Source: an uncultured Mycoplasmatota bacterium (GTDB lineage: Bacteria > Bacillota_I > Bacilli_A > RF39 > UBA660). Taken from it: a stretch of 64,000 bases of DNA. The translations under genes were made by a program, and so were the position numbers. The notes beneath the pieces are model-generated. The model saw only the letters and a list, made by a program, of their open reading frames with translations, was not told the DNA's origin and did not search any database. How positions within the stretch are numbered: position 1 is the stretch's first letter; every line of letters starts with the position of its first letter. Shown in pieces: positions 17,416-25,097 of the stretch. The stretch covers positions 127,702 to 191,701 of the forward strand of contig USFG01000001.1 in NCBI GenBank assembly GCA_900553855.1, in the 5' to 3' direction.

Positions 17416-18423
17416 ATGTATATAATAATAAAAAATGAAAATAGTAATGTTATTAATATGCTTTCTGTTAATACGGTTAAAACTTTAGTTGGTGAATTTA
17501 CTAGAGAAGATTTAGATAGAGAGTTAAATAATGTTAATTTTGACAAAGCTATAATAGATTTGACATCTATAAAAAACTATTATGATGATAATTACTTATA
17601 TAATTTCTTGGAATTTTTTAAAGATCCAAGTAATGTGGTTATTTTGTTAAATGATGGTTTTGTTGCTAATAGTAAAGAATTTTTGGGTAAATTGATTGAA
17701 AAAGGTTACTATAATTTTGCAACAAGCGATAGTGCTGTTAATAAACTTTTAGAAAGAAATAATACTTTTGATGATGTTAGAAAATACTTAGAAGGATATG
17801 ATTTTTTAAAGGTTGATAGTATTGTTTCTGATAAGGAAACAAGTAATAGATTTGAGACTGATAAAATAATCATTGGAATAGAAAATGGAACTCCTCATGC
17901 GGGTGCAACTACTTTAATGTATATGCTTGTTAAAGAAATAAGTAAAAGTAAAAAAGTTAAAGGTATTGAAATGTTTAATAATGATTCTTTATATTTTAAG
18001 GATGATAGAATTATTACATGTCAAAGTAGGGTTCAATTTGAAACTATTATAAAAACCTTAAAGGATATTGATGTATTTATTGTTGATTTAAATGGATCTG
18101 ATGTAAAGGAAATATGCAATAAATTAGTATATTTAGTTGATCCTGGATCAACTAAATTGTATAAAATAATTAAGGGAAATCAAAAGGAATATGAACATTT
18201 ATTAAATTGTAATATAGTTTTAAATAGAAGTAATATTAAAAATGATAGTTTAAATAATTTTGAATATGAAACTCATTTAAAAATTGTTGGAAATGTTCCT
18301 AATTTAAATGAAAGATTGGATAGCAATAGTGAATTAAATGATTTAATTAAATTTTTAGTAGGTAATGTTAAAGTTAAGAGTAGCCGTAAAGGATTGTTCT
18401 CTTTTCTAAGAAGAAAAAAATAG
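17416..18423 (+). CDS. MinD/CpaE-like P-loop protein with non-canonical Walker A, T7SS-linked
   Basis: The 335-residue protein has an N-terminal receiver-like alpha/beta domain (1-130; KAIIDLTSIKN, VVILLNDGF) and a C-terminal SIMIBI-type NTPase domain beginning DKIIIGIENGTPHAGATTLMYML. This occupies the ParA/MinD Walker A position, but both P-loop lysines are missing (K-G-G-x-G-K-T-T reads T-P-H-A-G-A-T-T). A Walker B-like VFIVDLNGSD and NIVLNRS follow. CpaE/TadZ pili proteins share this layout and often lose the lysine. It ends in a basic tail GLFSFLRRKK, possibly membrane-binding. It starts 10 bases after essC and is followed by a terminator, so it is probably a spatial organiser of the secretion machine (inference). 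Confidence 0.65.
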   Translation: MYIIIKNENSNVINMLSVNTVKTLVGEFTREDLDRELNNVNFDKAIIDLTSIKNYYDDNYLYNFLEFFKDPSNVVILLNDGFVANSKEFLGKLIEKGYYNFATSDSAVNKLLERNNTFDDVRKYLEGYDFLKVDSIVSDKETSNRFETDKIIIGIENGTPHAGATTLMYMLVKEISKSKKVKGIEMFNNDSLYFKDDRIITCQSRVQFETIIKTLKDIDVFIVDLNGSDVKEICNKLVYLVDPGSTKLYKIIKGNQKEYEHLLNCNIVLNRSNIKNDSLNNFEYETHLKIVGNVPNLNERLDSNSELNDLIKFLVGNVKVKSSRKGLFSFLRRKK

Positions 18424-18433
18424 TATAATAAAG

Positions 18434-18464
18434 AATATCACATTAATTGTTGTGATATTTTTTG
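18434..18464 (+). terminator. terminator of the T7SS locus
   Basis: A perfect 9-bp stem AATATCACA/TGTGATATT (18434-18442, 18451-18459) is followed by TTTTG. Confidence 0.85.
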
Positions 18465-18530
18465 TTGAATTAGGTGTTTTATAGGCATTTTATTTAATTA
18501 TGCATAAATTAATATAGGGTGTGATGATAA

Positions 18531-18790
18531 ATGGCTAAAAAGGTGGTAATTGATGCTGGTCATGGTGGTAGTGATTCTGGGGCTATTGGTAATGGGATTA
18601 TTGAAAAAAATTTAACTTTAGATATAAGTAAGTATATGTATGATAGGTTAAAAGAACTTGGTGTTCCAGTTAAATTAACGAGAAATAGTGACGTTGATTT
18701 GCCAGCTTCGGAAAGACCACAAAGAGTTCTTGATCAATATGGTAATGGGAAAGATGTTATTGTTATTTCTAATCATATTAATGCTGGGGG
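18531..18790 (+). pseudogene. 5' part of interrupted N-acetylmuramoyl-L-alanine amidase (Amidase_3)
   Basis: Residues 1-86 are the front half of an Amidase_3 domain: VVIDAGHGGSDSGA with zinc ligand H11, ligand E25 in GIIEKN, and H82 in SNHINAGG. Reading continues only to a stop at 18822-18824 inside inserted DNA. The missing part, including the catalytic Glu (LIVEYGFLDN), is found 12.7 kb downstream. Joining 18790 to 31518 gives ...NAGG-AEGAEVIYALRN... in one frame of 405 codons with four LysM repeats. The amidase cleaves the peptide from MurNAc in peptidoglycan. As sequenced it must be inactive unless the element excises. Confidence 0.9.
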
Positions 18791-18802
18791 TGGCGATAGT
18801 CA
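18781..18802 (+). other. attL of the serine-recombinase element
   Basis: The chromosomal half ends ATGCTGGG. The GG core is 18789-18790 and the element half-arm TGGCGATAGTCA is 18791-18802. The arm is the inverted partner (10 of 12) of the arm at 31504-31515. Confidence 0.8.
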
Positions 18803-18866
18803 TTGTGTAACAAAATATGTATAACGATTAAAGCCAAATAAATATGAAAAGGAATGGAGAACTGTT

Positions 18867-19217
18867 ATGAATATTAGTTACACTAAGAAAGGTGATTTTT
18901 TATTGCCAGATTTAATATTAGAAAATAAAAAACAATATAATATAGGAAAATATGGGTTATTAAGATTAAATTATATTAAGAAATACAAATTAGGATTATA
19001 TTTTGATTTACTGGTTAACGATAAACTAAATGAATATCTTCATAATATTGATACTACTGTTATGGAGAAGGTGCAGAAGTTAATTAAAGAACTAACTGAA
19101 AAAGAAAATATTACTGAAGAATTAAAAAGTAGTAATCAAATGCTATGGATAGGTAAAATGAATAATATAAAAAATAGGGTAGAAGAAATAATTTTAAAGG
19201 AATATATCTATGTGTGA
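18867..19217 (+). CDS. tnpV: TnpV family transposon-encoded protein
   Basis: The 116-residue protein matches the TnpV family from Tn4451-like and related clostridial elements. It opens MNISYTKKGDFLLPDLIL and has IGKYGLLRLNYIKKYKLGLY, LNEYLHNID, and the ending NQMLWIGKMNNIKNRVEEIILKEYIYV-like block. The family's role is unknown; it is not required for recombination in the best-studied elements. It is the first gene inside the left end of the element, with AGGAATGGAG upstream of its ATG. The next gene overlaps it by 8 bases. Confidence 0.85.
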   Translation: MNISYTKKGDFLLPDLILENKKQYNIGKYGLLRLNYIKKYKLGLYFDLLVNDKLNEYLHNIDTTVMEKVQKLIKELTEKENITEELKSSNQMLWIGKMNNIKNRVEEIILKEYIYV

Positions 19218-19509
19218 TATAACTGATAAAGAATTTGAAGAAATATATTTACCTTTCTATAATAATGTTAATGATTATTTAAATAATTATGTAATTCCAG
19301 ATCTAGTAGCATTTTATTTAGCAAATGGATATAGTAGACATTGTTTATCAGATTGTTCTTTAAGAAATCATATTAACTCTGCAATAGATGTATTTAATTG
19401 TAGATGCGATATGAATAAACTTATACCTAGGGTAAAAGAAATATTAAAAATCAAATATAATTTAGTAGTAAAAAATAGTAATCCATTAAGATTAAAAAGA
19501 TATTATTAA
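19210..19509 (+). CDS. hypothetical element protein (99 aa)
   Basis: I do not recognise this 99-residue protein. It is soluble and predicted helical, with four Cys including DCSLRNHINSAIDVFNCRCD. It ends in a basic tail (NPLRLKRYY). It overlaps tnpV by 8 bases and is followed by a terminator 8 bases after its stop, so tnpV and this gene form a two-gene operon at the element's left end. The overlap and the AAGGA site 9 bases upstream support its being real. Confidence 0.6.
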   Translation: MCDITDKEFEEIYLPFYNNVNDYLNNYVIPDLVAFYLANGYSRHCLSDCSLRNHINSAIDVFNCRCDMNKLIPRVKEILKIKYNLVVKNSNPLRLKRYY

Positions 19510-19516
19510 AGAAATT

Positions 19517-19547
19517 AACACTATCAGAAATGGTAGTGTTTTTTGTT
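19517..19547 (+). terminator. terminator after tnpV operon
   Basis: A 10-bp stem AACACTATCA/TGGTAGTGTT with one G-T pair and a GAAA tetraloop is followed by TTTTTG. Confidence 0.88.
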
Positions 19548-19579
19548 TGTAGGAGTATATTTATTGTCTAGCCAGCACT

Positions 19580-19623
19580 GAATTTGTACTCCCGTACGAA
19601 ATTCGTATGTGGGAAATGTCCCA
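19580..19623. repeat. three overlapping inverted repeats upstream of the RM operon
   Basis: GAATTTGTAC (19580-19589) can pair with GTACGAAATTC (19594-19604). The second arm also forms its own palindrome TACGAAATTCGTA. TGGGA (19610-19614) pairs with TCCCA (19619-19623). They lie between a terminator and the RHH promoter, so they may be protein-binding DNA sites rather than RNA. Confidence 0.5.
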
Positions 19624-19628
19624 AACCC

Positions 19629-19680
19629 TTGATTAAATCTGCAAAAAGTGATATCATTATATCAAGATATAATGGTATCA
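19629..19680 (+). promoter_or_regulatory. promoter with overlapping 32-bp dyad operator of the RHH-RM operon
   Basis: TTGATT (19629-19634) and TATCAT (19652-19657) are 17 bases apart. Overlapping the -10 is a 15-bp inverted repeat, arms 19649-19663 (TGATATCATTATATC) and 19666-19680 (GATATAATGGTATCA), with one mismatch and a 2-base centre. The repeat ends 18 bases before the RHH gene, as expected for autorepression. Confidence 0.72.
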
Positions 19681-19698
19681 TAAATAAAGAGGGATAAT

Positions 19699-19869
19699 AT
19701 GGATAAAAAGAAAGAAGAAAGAGTTCCAATACCTTTAAGAATGTCTAACGAATTATATAAAAAGATTAGAAATATAGTTAACAACAAAAAGGATAGAGAA
19801 CGAGGTTATAGTATAAATAAATTTGTTATTGAAGCTATAGAAGAAAAATTAAAGAAGGAGTCAAAGTAG
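19699..19869 (+). CDS. ribbon-helix-helix (Arc/CopG-like) regulator of the RM operon
   Basis: This 56-residue protein reads ERVPIPLRMSNELYKKIRNIV, then GYSINKFVIEAIEEKLKKE. A basic beta strand followed by two helices is the RHH DNA-binding fold. The ATG follows AGAGGGA, and the stop is one base before the ATG of the methyltransferase-nuclease gene. It would dimerise on the 32-bp dyad just upstream and limit expression of the restriction-modification genes, a common controller arrangement. It is too short for a typical 60-codon cutoff and could be missed. Confidence 0.8.
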   Translation: MDKKKEERVPIPLRMSNELYKKIRNIVNNKKDRERGYSINKFVIEAIEEKLKKESK

Positions 19870-19870
19870 T

Positions 19871-21778
19871 ATGGCAAAAAAAGAAGTTAAAACTGATTTA
19901 TGGGTATATGATTTATTAAAGGATGCTAAGATTAAAATCGATGCGCAAGGATGTAATATAAAAGAAATAGATGAGGCTTTGAAGACAGCTTCAAAAAAGG
20001 GAACTGGAAATTATGGTTATCCTGAATATTGTGGTGTAGTTAAAGATTTTATTATAGTAATTGAAGATAAAGCAAATAATGATAAACAGGCAAAATTTGA
20101 TGAAAATGGTATATTAGATATGAATGTTTCATCTATTACAGATTATGCGTTAAATGGAGCCTATTTTTATGCTAAACATATATTAGATAATACAAATTAT
20201 AAGAAAGCTATTGCATTTGGGATAAGTGGTGATGAAAAACATCATACTATTAAACCTATTTATTTGGATGGCAGAGAATACTTTATGGATTTGCCAGAAG
20301 TTGAAAGTTTTATTTCCTTTAATAGTGATAATATAGATGAATACTATATAAGAGAAATTTTAAAAGAAGATACAGATGAAGAGAAAACAACTGCTGAAAT
20401 TTTGAAAGATGCAAAAGAATTACATGAATATTTAAGAAATTATGGGAATTTAAGTGATAAGGATAAACCTTTAGTAGTTAGTGGGATTTTATTAGCATTG
20501 AAAGAAATAGAATACAAAAACTTTTCTATAGATGATTTAATTGGTGATAAAGTTAAAACTGATGGTTCAAAAATTTACAATGCTATCAAAGATAATTTAG
20601 ATAGATCTCAAGTTTCTCCTGAAACTAAAAAAGATAAATTATTATCCCAATTTTCGATTATTAAAGATACTGTCATTTTAAATGAAAAAAATGATATCTT
20701 AGGGAAAACACCGTTAAAATATTACACAGAATATTTGTATAATAAGTTATATAAAACAATTAGATATAATCAAACATCAGAAGATTATTTAGGTAGATTT
20801 TATGGCGAGTTTATGAGCTATTCTGGTGGAGATGGTCAATCATTAGGGATTGTTTTAACACCAAAGCATATATGTAATTTATTTTGTGAATTAATTGATT
20901 TAAAACCTGAAGATGTAGTTTTAGATCCTTGTTGTGGAACTGCTGGATTTTTAGTGTCAGCTATGCATGATATGTTAAAAAAAGCAAATAATGAACATGA
21001 AAAAACGTCAATAAAAAGAAATCAACTGCATGGTTATGAACTTCAGCCTTATATGTTTACTATAGCAACAACAAATATGATTCTTAGAGGTGATGGAAAA
21101 AGTAATTTAATATGTGACGATTTTTTGGCACAAGACGCTAATAAATTACAATTAAAAGGTTCAACAGTAGGTATGATGAATCCACCTTATTCAATGGGAA
21201 AAGTTAGCCCTGAAAAATGCGAATTAAGTTTTACAGAACATTTATTAGATAGTTTAGTAGTTGGCGGTAAAGCAATTGTCATTGTTCCTCAAAGTACGAT
21301 GACTGGAAAAAATAAGTATGAGCAAAGTATAAAGGAAAATATATTAAAGCATCATACTCTTGAGGGTGTAATAACTTTAAATACTAATACTTTTTACGGC
21401 GTGGGTACAAATCCTTGTATTGCAGTTTTTACTGCTGGTATTCCACATCATAAAGATAAAATTTGTAAATTTATTGATTTTTCTGATGATGGTTATGAAG
21501 TTCAAAAACATAAAGGTTTAGTAGAAACAGAACGTGCAAAGGATAGAAAACAACATTTATTAGATGTATGGTTTAATAAAATTGAAGCTCCAACAAAGTT
21601 TTGTGTAGAAACTTCTATTGATTCAGATGATGAATGGTTACATTCGTATTATTATTTTAATGATGAAATACCAAAGGATTTAGATTTTAAAAATACAATA
21701 GCAGATTACTTGACTTTTGAAATAAATATGATAACACATGATAGAGGTTTCTTATTTGATGCTGAGGAGAATAAATAA
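19871..21778 (+). CDS. BcgI-like type IIB restriction-methyltransferase subunit A
   Basis: The 635-residue protein joins an N-terminal PD-(D/E)xK nuclease to an N6-adenine methyltransferase. The nuclease motif is P51-E52 ... E65-D66-K67 (PEYCGVVKDFIIVIEDK). A helical linker follows. MTase motif I is DPCCGTAGF at 352-360 and the catalytic NPPY is at 437-440. BcgI A subunits have this order and nearly this length (about 637), and pair with a separate two-domain specificity subunit, as here. Type IIB enzymes cut on both sides of a bipartite site. A plain HsdM would lack the N-terminal nuclease, and no HsdR helicase gene is present. Confidence 0.82.
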   Translation: MAKKEVKTDLWVYDLLKDAKIKIDAQGCNIKEIDEALKTASKKGTGNYGYPEYCGVVKDFIIVIEDKANNDKQAKFDENGILDMNVSSITDYALNGAYFYAKHILDNTNYKKAIAFGISGDEKHHTIKPIYLDGREYFMDLPEVESFISFNSDNIDEYYIREILKEDTDEEKTTAEILKDAKELHEYLRNYGNLSDKDKPLVVSGILLALKEIEYKNFSIDDLIGDKVKTDGSKIYNAIKDNLDRSQVSPETKKDKLLSQFSIIKDTVILNEKNDILGKTPLKYYTEYLYNKLYKTIRYNQTSEDYLGRFYGEFMSYSGGDGQSLGIVLTPKHICNLFCELIDLKPEDVVLDPCCGTAGFLVSAMHDMLKKANNEHEKTSIKRNQLHGYELQPYMFTIATTNMILRGDGKSNLICDDFLAQDANKLQLKGSTVGMMNPPYSMGKVSPEKCELSFTEHLLDSLVVGGKAIVIVPQSTMTGKNKYEQSIKENILKHHTLEGVITLNTNTFYGVGTNPCIAVFTAGIPHHKDKICKFIDFSDDGYEVQKHKGLVETERAKDRKQHLLDVWFNKIEAPTKFCVETSIDSDDEWLHSYYYFNDEIPKDLDFKNTIADYLTFEINMITHDRGFLFDAEENK

Positions 21779-21779
21779 A

Positions 21780-22832
21780 ATGTTAAAGGAAAATATTAAA
21801 TGGGAAAAATTTAAAATAGAGGATGTACTTGGTAATTCAAATAATTCTAAAGCATATCATAGTGAAAAATTAAAATTTATTGTAAATGATGAAGAAGGCA
21901 TTCCTTATGTAACTAGAACGAATTTAAATAATGGACTTTTTTCAATAGTAAAGTACGATGATTATAAAATTAATCCATCAAATACAATAAGTTTAGGTGC
22001 AGAAAATGCAAAGTATTTTTATCAACCTTATTCATATATAACAGGAAATAAAATGTATTATTATAATTCATCTAAAATTAATAAATATTCTGGGTTGTTT
22101 ATAACAAGATGTTTGAATGATTCAATAAAAAATTGTGGATTCGGTTATGGGATGGGATTGACTGGCTCTAGGTCTGATGCTAGAAGTTTTATGCTTCCTG
22201 TAAATGATAAAGAAGAACCAAATTTTAAATTTATGGAAGAGTATATGAAATCTATTTTACAAAAAGAAATAGACTGTATTAAAAATTATTGTAAAAAAAC
22301 ATTGTGCCAAATTGAATATAAAGAAATAGAAGAATTAAATAATAAAAAATGGAAAGAATTTAATATAAAGAAGATTTTTGATTCTGTAAATAGAGGAAAA
22401 AGATTAAAAAAAAGTGATCATAAATCAGGGGAAGTTCCATATGTTTCTTCGACAATGATGAATAATGGTGTTGATAATTTTATTAGTAATAAAGAAGGTA
22501 AGCGATTTAATAATTGTATTACTATTGCTAATAGTGGTTCTGTTGGCGCATCATTTTATCATCAATATGAATTTATTGGTAGCGATCATATCACATCATT
22601 AAAAAATGATAAATTTAATAAGTATATTTATTTGTTTTTAACAACTATAGTTTCAAGAATAGGGAATAAATATAGTTTTAATAGAGAAATAAATGATTTT
22701 AGAATTAGTAAAGAAAAAATTTTGTTACCAGTAGATGAAAACGATAATCCGGATTATGAATATATGGAACAATATATAAAAAATATAATGTTTGAACAAT
22801 ATAGTAAATATCTGCAATTTTTGGAGGATTAA
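21780..22832 (+). CDS. BcgI-like specificity subunit B (type I S-like)
   Basis: The 350-residue protein has two similar target-recognition halves. One starts WEKFKIEDVLGNS and contains GIPYVTRTNLNNG. The other starts WKEFNIKKIFDSV and contains EVPYVSSTMMNNG, each followed by a helical spacer (EYMKSILQKEIDCIKNYCKK; EYMEQYIKNIMFEQY). Each half should read one part of a bipartite DNA site. GAGGAGA lies 10 bases before the ATG at 21780; an in-frame start at 21738 lies inside subunit A and lacks a ribosome site. Length matches BcgI B (about 341). Co-transcribed with subunit A and the DUF4268 gene. Confidence 0.82.
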   Translation: MLKENIKWEKFKIEDVLGNSNNSKAYHSEKLKFIVNDEEGIPYVTRTNLNNGLFSIVKYDDYKINPSNTISLGAENAKYFYQPYSYITGNKMYYYNSSKINKYSGLFITRCLNDSIKNCGFGYGMGLTGSRSDARSFMLPVNDKEEPNFKFMEEYMKSILQKEIDCIKNYCKKTLCQIEYKEIEELNNKKWKEFNIKKIFDSVNRGKRLKKSDHKSGEVPYVSSTMMNNGVDNFISNKEGKRFNNCITIANSGSVGASFYHQYEFIGSDHITSLKNDKFNKYIYLFLTTIVSRIGNKYSFNREINDFRISKEKILLPVDENDNPDYEYMEQYIKNIMFEQYSKYLQFLED

Positions 22833-22834
22833 AA

Positions 22835-23767
22835 ATGAACTATAATTTAGGTAAATTAGAAAAAATAACAAATTTAAGAGAAGTCTGGAAAAATGAAGCC
22901 ACAGATTTTACAAAATGGTTGGCTAAAGAGAATAATATTAAGTTACTAAGTGAAGAACTTGGATTTAATATTACTGTAGATGAAACAGAAGCTTCTACTG
23001 GAAGATATAATGTTGATATTAAAGCTCATGAAGAGGAAACAGATAAAACAATAATAATTGAAAATCAATTAGAAATGACTAATCATGACCATTTGGGAAA
23101 AGTAATTGTTTATTCTGCTGGATTTGATGCAGACATACAGATATGGATTGTTAAAGATGTTAGAGATGAACATAAACAAGCTGTTGATTGGTTAAATGAA
23201 CATTCTGATGAACATATTAATATATTCTTAGTTCAAATTGAATTGTGGAAAATTGGTGATTCTTTAATTGCTCCTAAATTTCAAATTATAAGTAAACCAA
23301 ATAATTGGGCTAAAGCAATTAGAAAAAATGTTTCTAAAAATATGAGTAATGCTTCAACTATTCAATTAAACTTTTGGGAAGATTTTAAAAATTATTGTGA
23401 AGATAAAAAAGTTAATTTTTCACTTATTAAACCATTGCCGCAACATTGGTATAATATCTTTATAGGTAGAAGTGATTGTCATTTAGATTTAACTTATAAT
23501 ACTAAGAAACATGAAATTGCATGTGAACTTTATATAAATGACAATAAAGATTTATATTATTTATTAGAACAATATAAAGAAGAAATTAATGAGAAGATAT
23601 CATCAAATTTACAATGGATGCCATTAGAAGGTAAAAAAGCATCAAGAATCAAATTAGTATCTAATTTAGATGTTGATCCTAATTCTGAATCTTGGGATGA
23701 AGCCTTTGAATGGATGAGCAATAATGTTGAATTGTTTAAGAATACATTTAGAAGATATTTAAAATAA
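22835..23767 (+). CDS. DUF4268 protein with PD-(D/E)xK-like nuclease core, RM-linked
   Basis: The 310-residue protein has an N-terminal nuclease-like core: RYNVDIKAHEEETDKTIIIENQLEMTNHDHLGKVIVYSAGFDA, in which D and E-x-Q take the place of the D...E-x-K active site and the HDHLGK block follows. The C-terminal half is the DUF4268 domain (FWEDFKNYCEDKK..., WMPLEGKKASRIKL). DUF4268 proteins recur next to restriction-modification genes. The activity is unproven. It starts 2 bases after the specificity gene stop, so it belongs to the same operon and is likely part of the defence cassette rather than a chance neighbour. Confidence 0.75.
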   Translation: MNYNLGKLEKITNLREVWKNEATDFTKWLAKENNIKLLSEELGFNITVDETEASTGRYNVDIKAHEEETDKTIIIENQLEMTNHDHLGKVIVYSAGFDADIQIWIVKDVRDEHKQAVDWLNEHSDEHINIFLVQIELWKIGDSLIAPKFQIISKPNNWAKAIRKNVSKNMSNASTIQLNFWEDFKNYCEDKKVNFSLIKPLPQHWYNIFIGRSDCHLDLTYNTKKHEIACELYINDNKDLYYLLEQYKEEINEKISSNLQWMPLEGKKASRIKLVSNLDVDPNSESWDEAFEWMSNNVELFKNTFRRYLK

Positions 23768-23777
23768 TAAGAAAAAA

Positions 23778-23850
23778 TGATATAATATTTGTGAATTAAA
23801 AGGAAGCGCTAGTATAGGCTTATAATAGTTTTGTATTGCGCTTTTTTTGT
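23778..23850 (+). ncRNA. extended -10 promoter and structured leader RNA/attenuator before the DUF3644 gene
   Basis: TG-A-TATAAT (23778-23786) predicts a transcript start near 23793. The RNA would form an outer stem AAGCGC (23804-23809)/GCGCTT (23838-23843) followed by a T run. It encloses an inner hairpin CTA-g-TATA/TATA-a-TAG at about 23809-23828. The structure ends 10 bases before the AGGAGG of the HEPN gene. It is a terminator-like leader that could be a plain terminator, an attenuator, or a small RNA made separately. Confidence 0.6.
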
Positions 23851-23866
23851 TATAGGAGGTATCAGT

Positions 23867-24949
23867 ATGTTAATAAAAGGAAAAGCAAAAGACTTGCTAG
23901 AGGATTCAATTAATAATGCATTATTGGCAGTTGAAATATATAATAAACCTAAATTAGAAAATCGAATAAAAAGTTACATAGTACATATGAATATAGCTTG
24001 GACAAAAGCGTTTCATGCTTATTTTCATAAAACAATAGGTGAAAAATATTTTTACAAGGATTCAAATGGAAAGTATCAAAGAATTGATGGTGAAAAACGT
24101 ACTTGGGAATTAAAGACGTGTATGGATAGATATAAAAAACTTAATAATGCAGCATATATGAATAACATATTTTTTATAAAATTACGTAATAAAATTGAGC
24201 ATAGTTATTTAAATTGTACGGATTTAGAGATAAAAATATTTGGTGAGTGTCAATCTTTGTTATACAATTATGAAAATTTTATAATTGAAAATTTTGGACA
24301 AGAATATTCTATTAATGTATCATTACCATTTTCTTTGCAATTTTCGGAATTAAGAAACGAAAAATCATATAAATCAAGCAAAATGTTACTATCAAAAGAA
24401 ATGTCTAAAATAAATGAATTTATTGATAAGTTTAGAGATAGTTTATCCTCAGAAGTTTATTCTATGCAAGAATATAGTATTAAATTAGTGCAAATACCAA
24501 TAATATCAAATACAAATAAAGGAGATTTAGCAATTCAATTTTTAAATTGGGATAAATTAACAGAAGAAGAAAAACAAGAAGTAGAAAGGCTTACAGCTTT
24601 AGTCAAAAACAAAACAGTAATAAAAAGTATAACAAACGCAGATAAAATGCTTCCGGGTACAATAAATAATAAAATAAAAGAGAAATATCCAAAATTCAAC
24701 TTAAATATTCATTCATATTTGACATATATATTTTCAATAAAACCTTCTAAAAAATTAGAACCGTCTAAAGATCCTTTTGATACAAATACAAAGTATTGCT
24801 ATTATGATCAAACGCATAAGGATTATCAATATACAAATGAATGGGTGGAATTTATAGAAAAATTATTAGCCGAAAATAAGTTGTCAATTGAAACAATTAA
24901 AGAATTATATAGAGATAAATGTAAACTTGAAATCCAAGAATATGAATAA
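23867..24949 (+). CDS. DUF3644 family HEPN-motif protein (predicted RNase, abortive-infection type)
   Basis: The 360-residue protein opens with the DUF3644 signature KGKAKDLLEDSINNALLAVEIYNKPKLENRI...MNIAWTKAFHAYF. It then has KLRNKIEHSYL, an R-x4-H motif (R107, H112) typical of HEPN ribonucleases. The C-terminal half has a KEKYPKFNLNIHSYLTYIF block and a Tyr-rich DQTHKDYQYTNEWVEFI segment. HEPN proteins often act as toxins or phage-defence effectors that cut tRNA or mRNA. I use the ATG at 23867 (AGGAGG 7 bases upstream); the upstream TTG in frame lies inside the leader hairpin. It has its own promoter downstream of the RM operon. Confidence 0.75.
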   Translation: MLIKGKAKDLLEDSINNALLAVEIYNKPKLENRIKSYIVHMNIAWTKAFHAYFHKTIGEKYFYKDSNGKYQRIDGEKRTWELKTCMDRYKKLNNAAYMNNIFFIKLRNKIEHSYLNCTDLEIKIFGECQSLLYNYENFIIENFGQEYSINVSLPFSLQFSELRNEKSYKSSKMLLSKEMSKINEFIDKFRDSLSSEVYSMQEYSIKLVQIPIISNTNKGDLAIQFLNWDKLTEEEKQEVERLTALVKNKTVIKSITNADKMLPGTINNKIKEKYPKFNLNIHSYLTYIFSIKPSKKLEPSKDPFDTNTKYCYYDQTHKDYQYTNEWVEFIEKLLAENKLSIETIKELYRDKCKLEIQEYE

Positions 24950-24955
24950 TAATTG

Positions 24956-24979
24956 GGAGTACAGAAATGTACTCCTTTT
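24956..24979 (+). terminator. terminator of the DUF3644 gene
   Basis: A perfect 8-bp stem GGAGTACA/TGTACTCC with a GAAA tetraloop is followed by TTTTG. Confidence 0.88.
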
Positions 24980-25049
24980 GCATGTTTTGTACAATTTCTT
25001 TTTATTTTAATTTGTTATAAGATGAAAACACCTAGGGAAAATAGTATTT

Positions 25050-25083
25050 AAAAGTGCACTTTTATTGTCTCAAGATATATCTT
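25050..25083. promoter_or_regulatory. two perfect palindromes upstream of the HTH gene
   Basis: AAAAGTGCACTTTT (25050-25063) is a perfect 14-bp palindrome and AAGATATATCTT (25072-25083) a perfect 12-bp one. Both lie just before the HTH gene and are candidate operators for it or for another element regulator. Confidence 0.45.
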
Positions 25084-25097
25084 ATATATTGATTATT

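Noticed and set aside
18799..18800. GT as the recombination core
   Set aside because: GT is also shared and keeps the frame, but only GG at 18789-18790/31516-31517 gives a symmetric attP (TGACYATCRCCA arms).
19580..19623. riboswitch before the RM operon
   Set aside because: The hairpins lie upstream of the predicted promoter at 19629, so they would not be in the mRNA leader. They are listed as inverted repeats only.
19871..22832. type I restriction system (HsdM/HsdS)
   Set aside because: The first protein has its own PD-(D/E)xK nuclease at the N-terminus, the sizes match BcgI A/B, and no HsdR gene is present.
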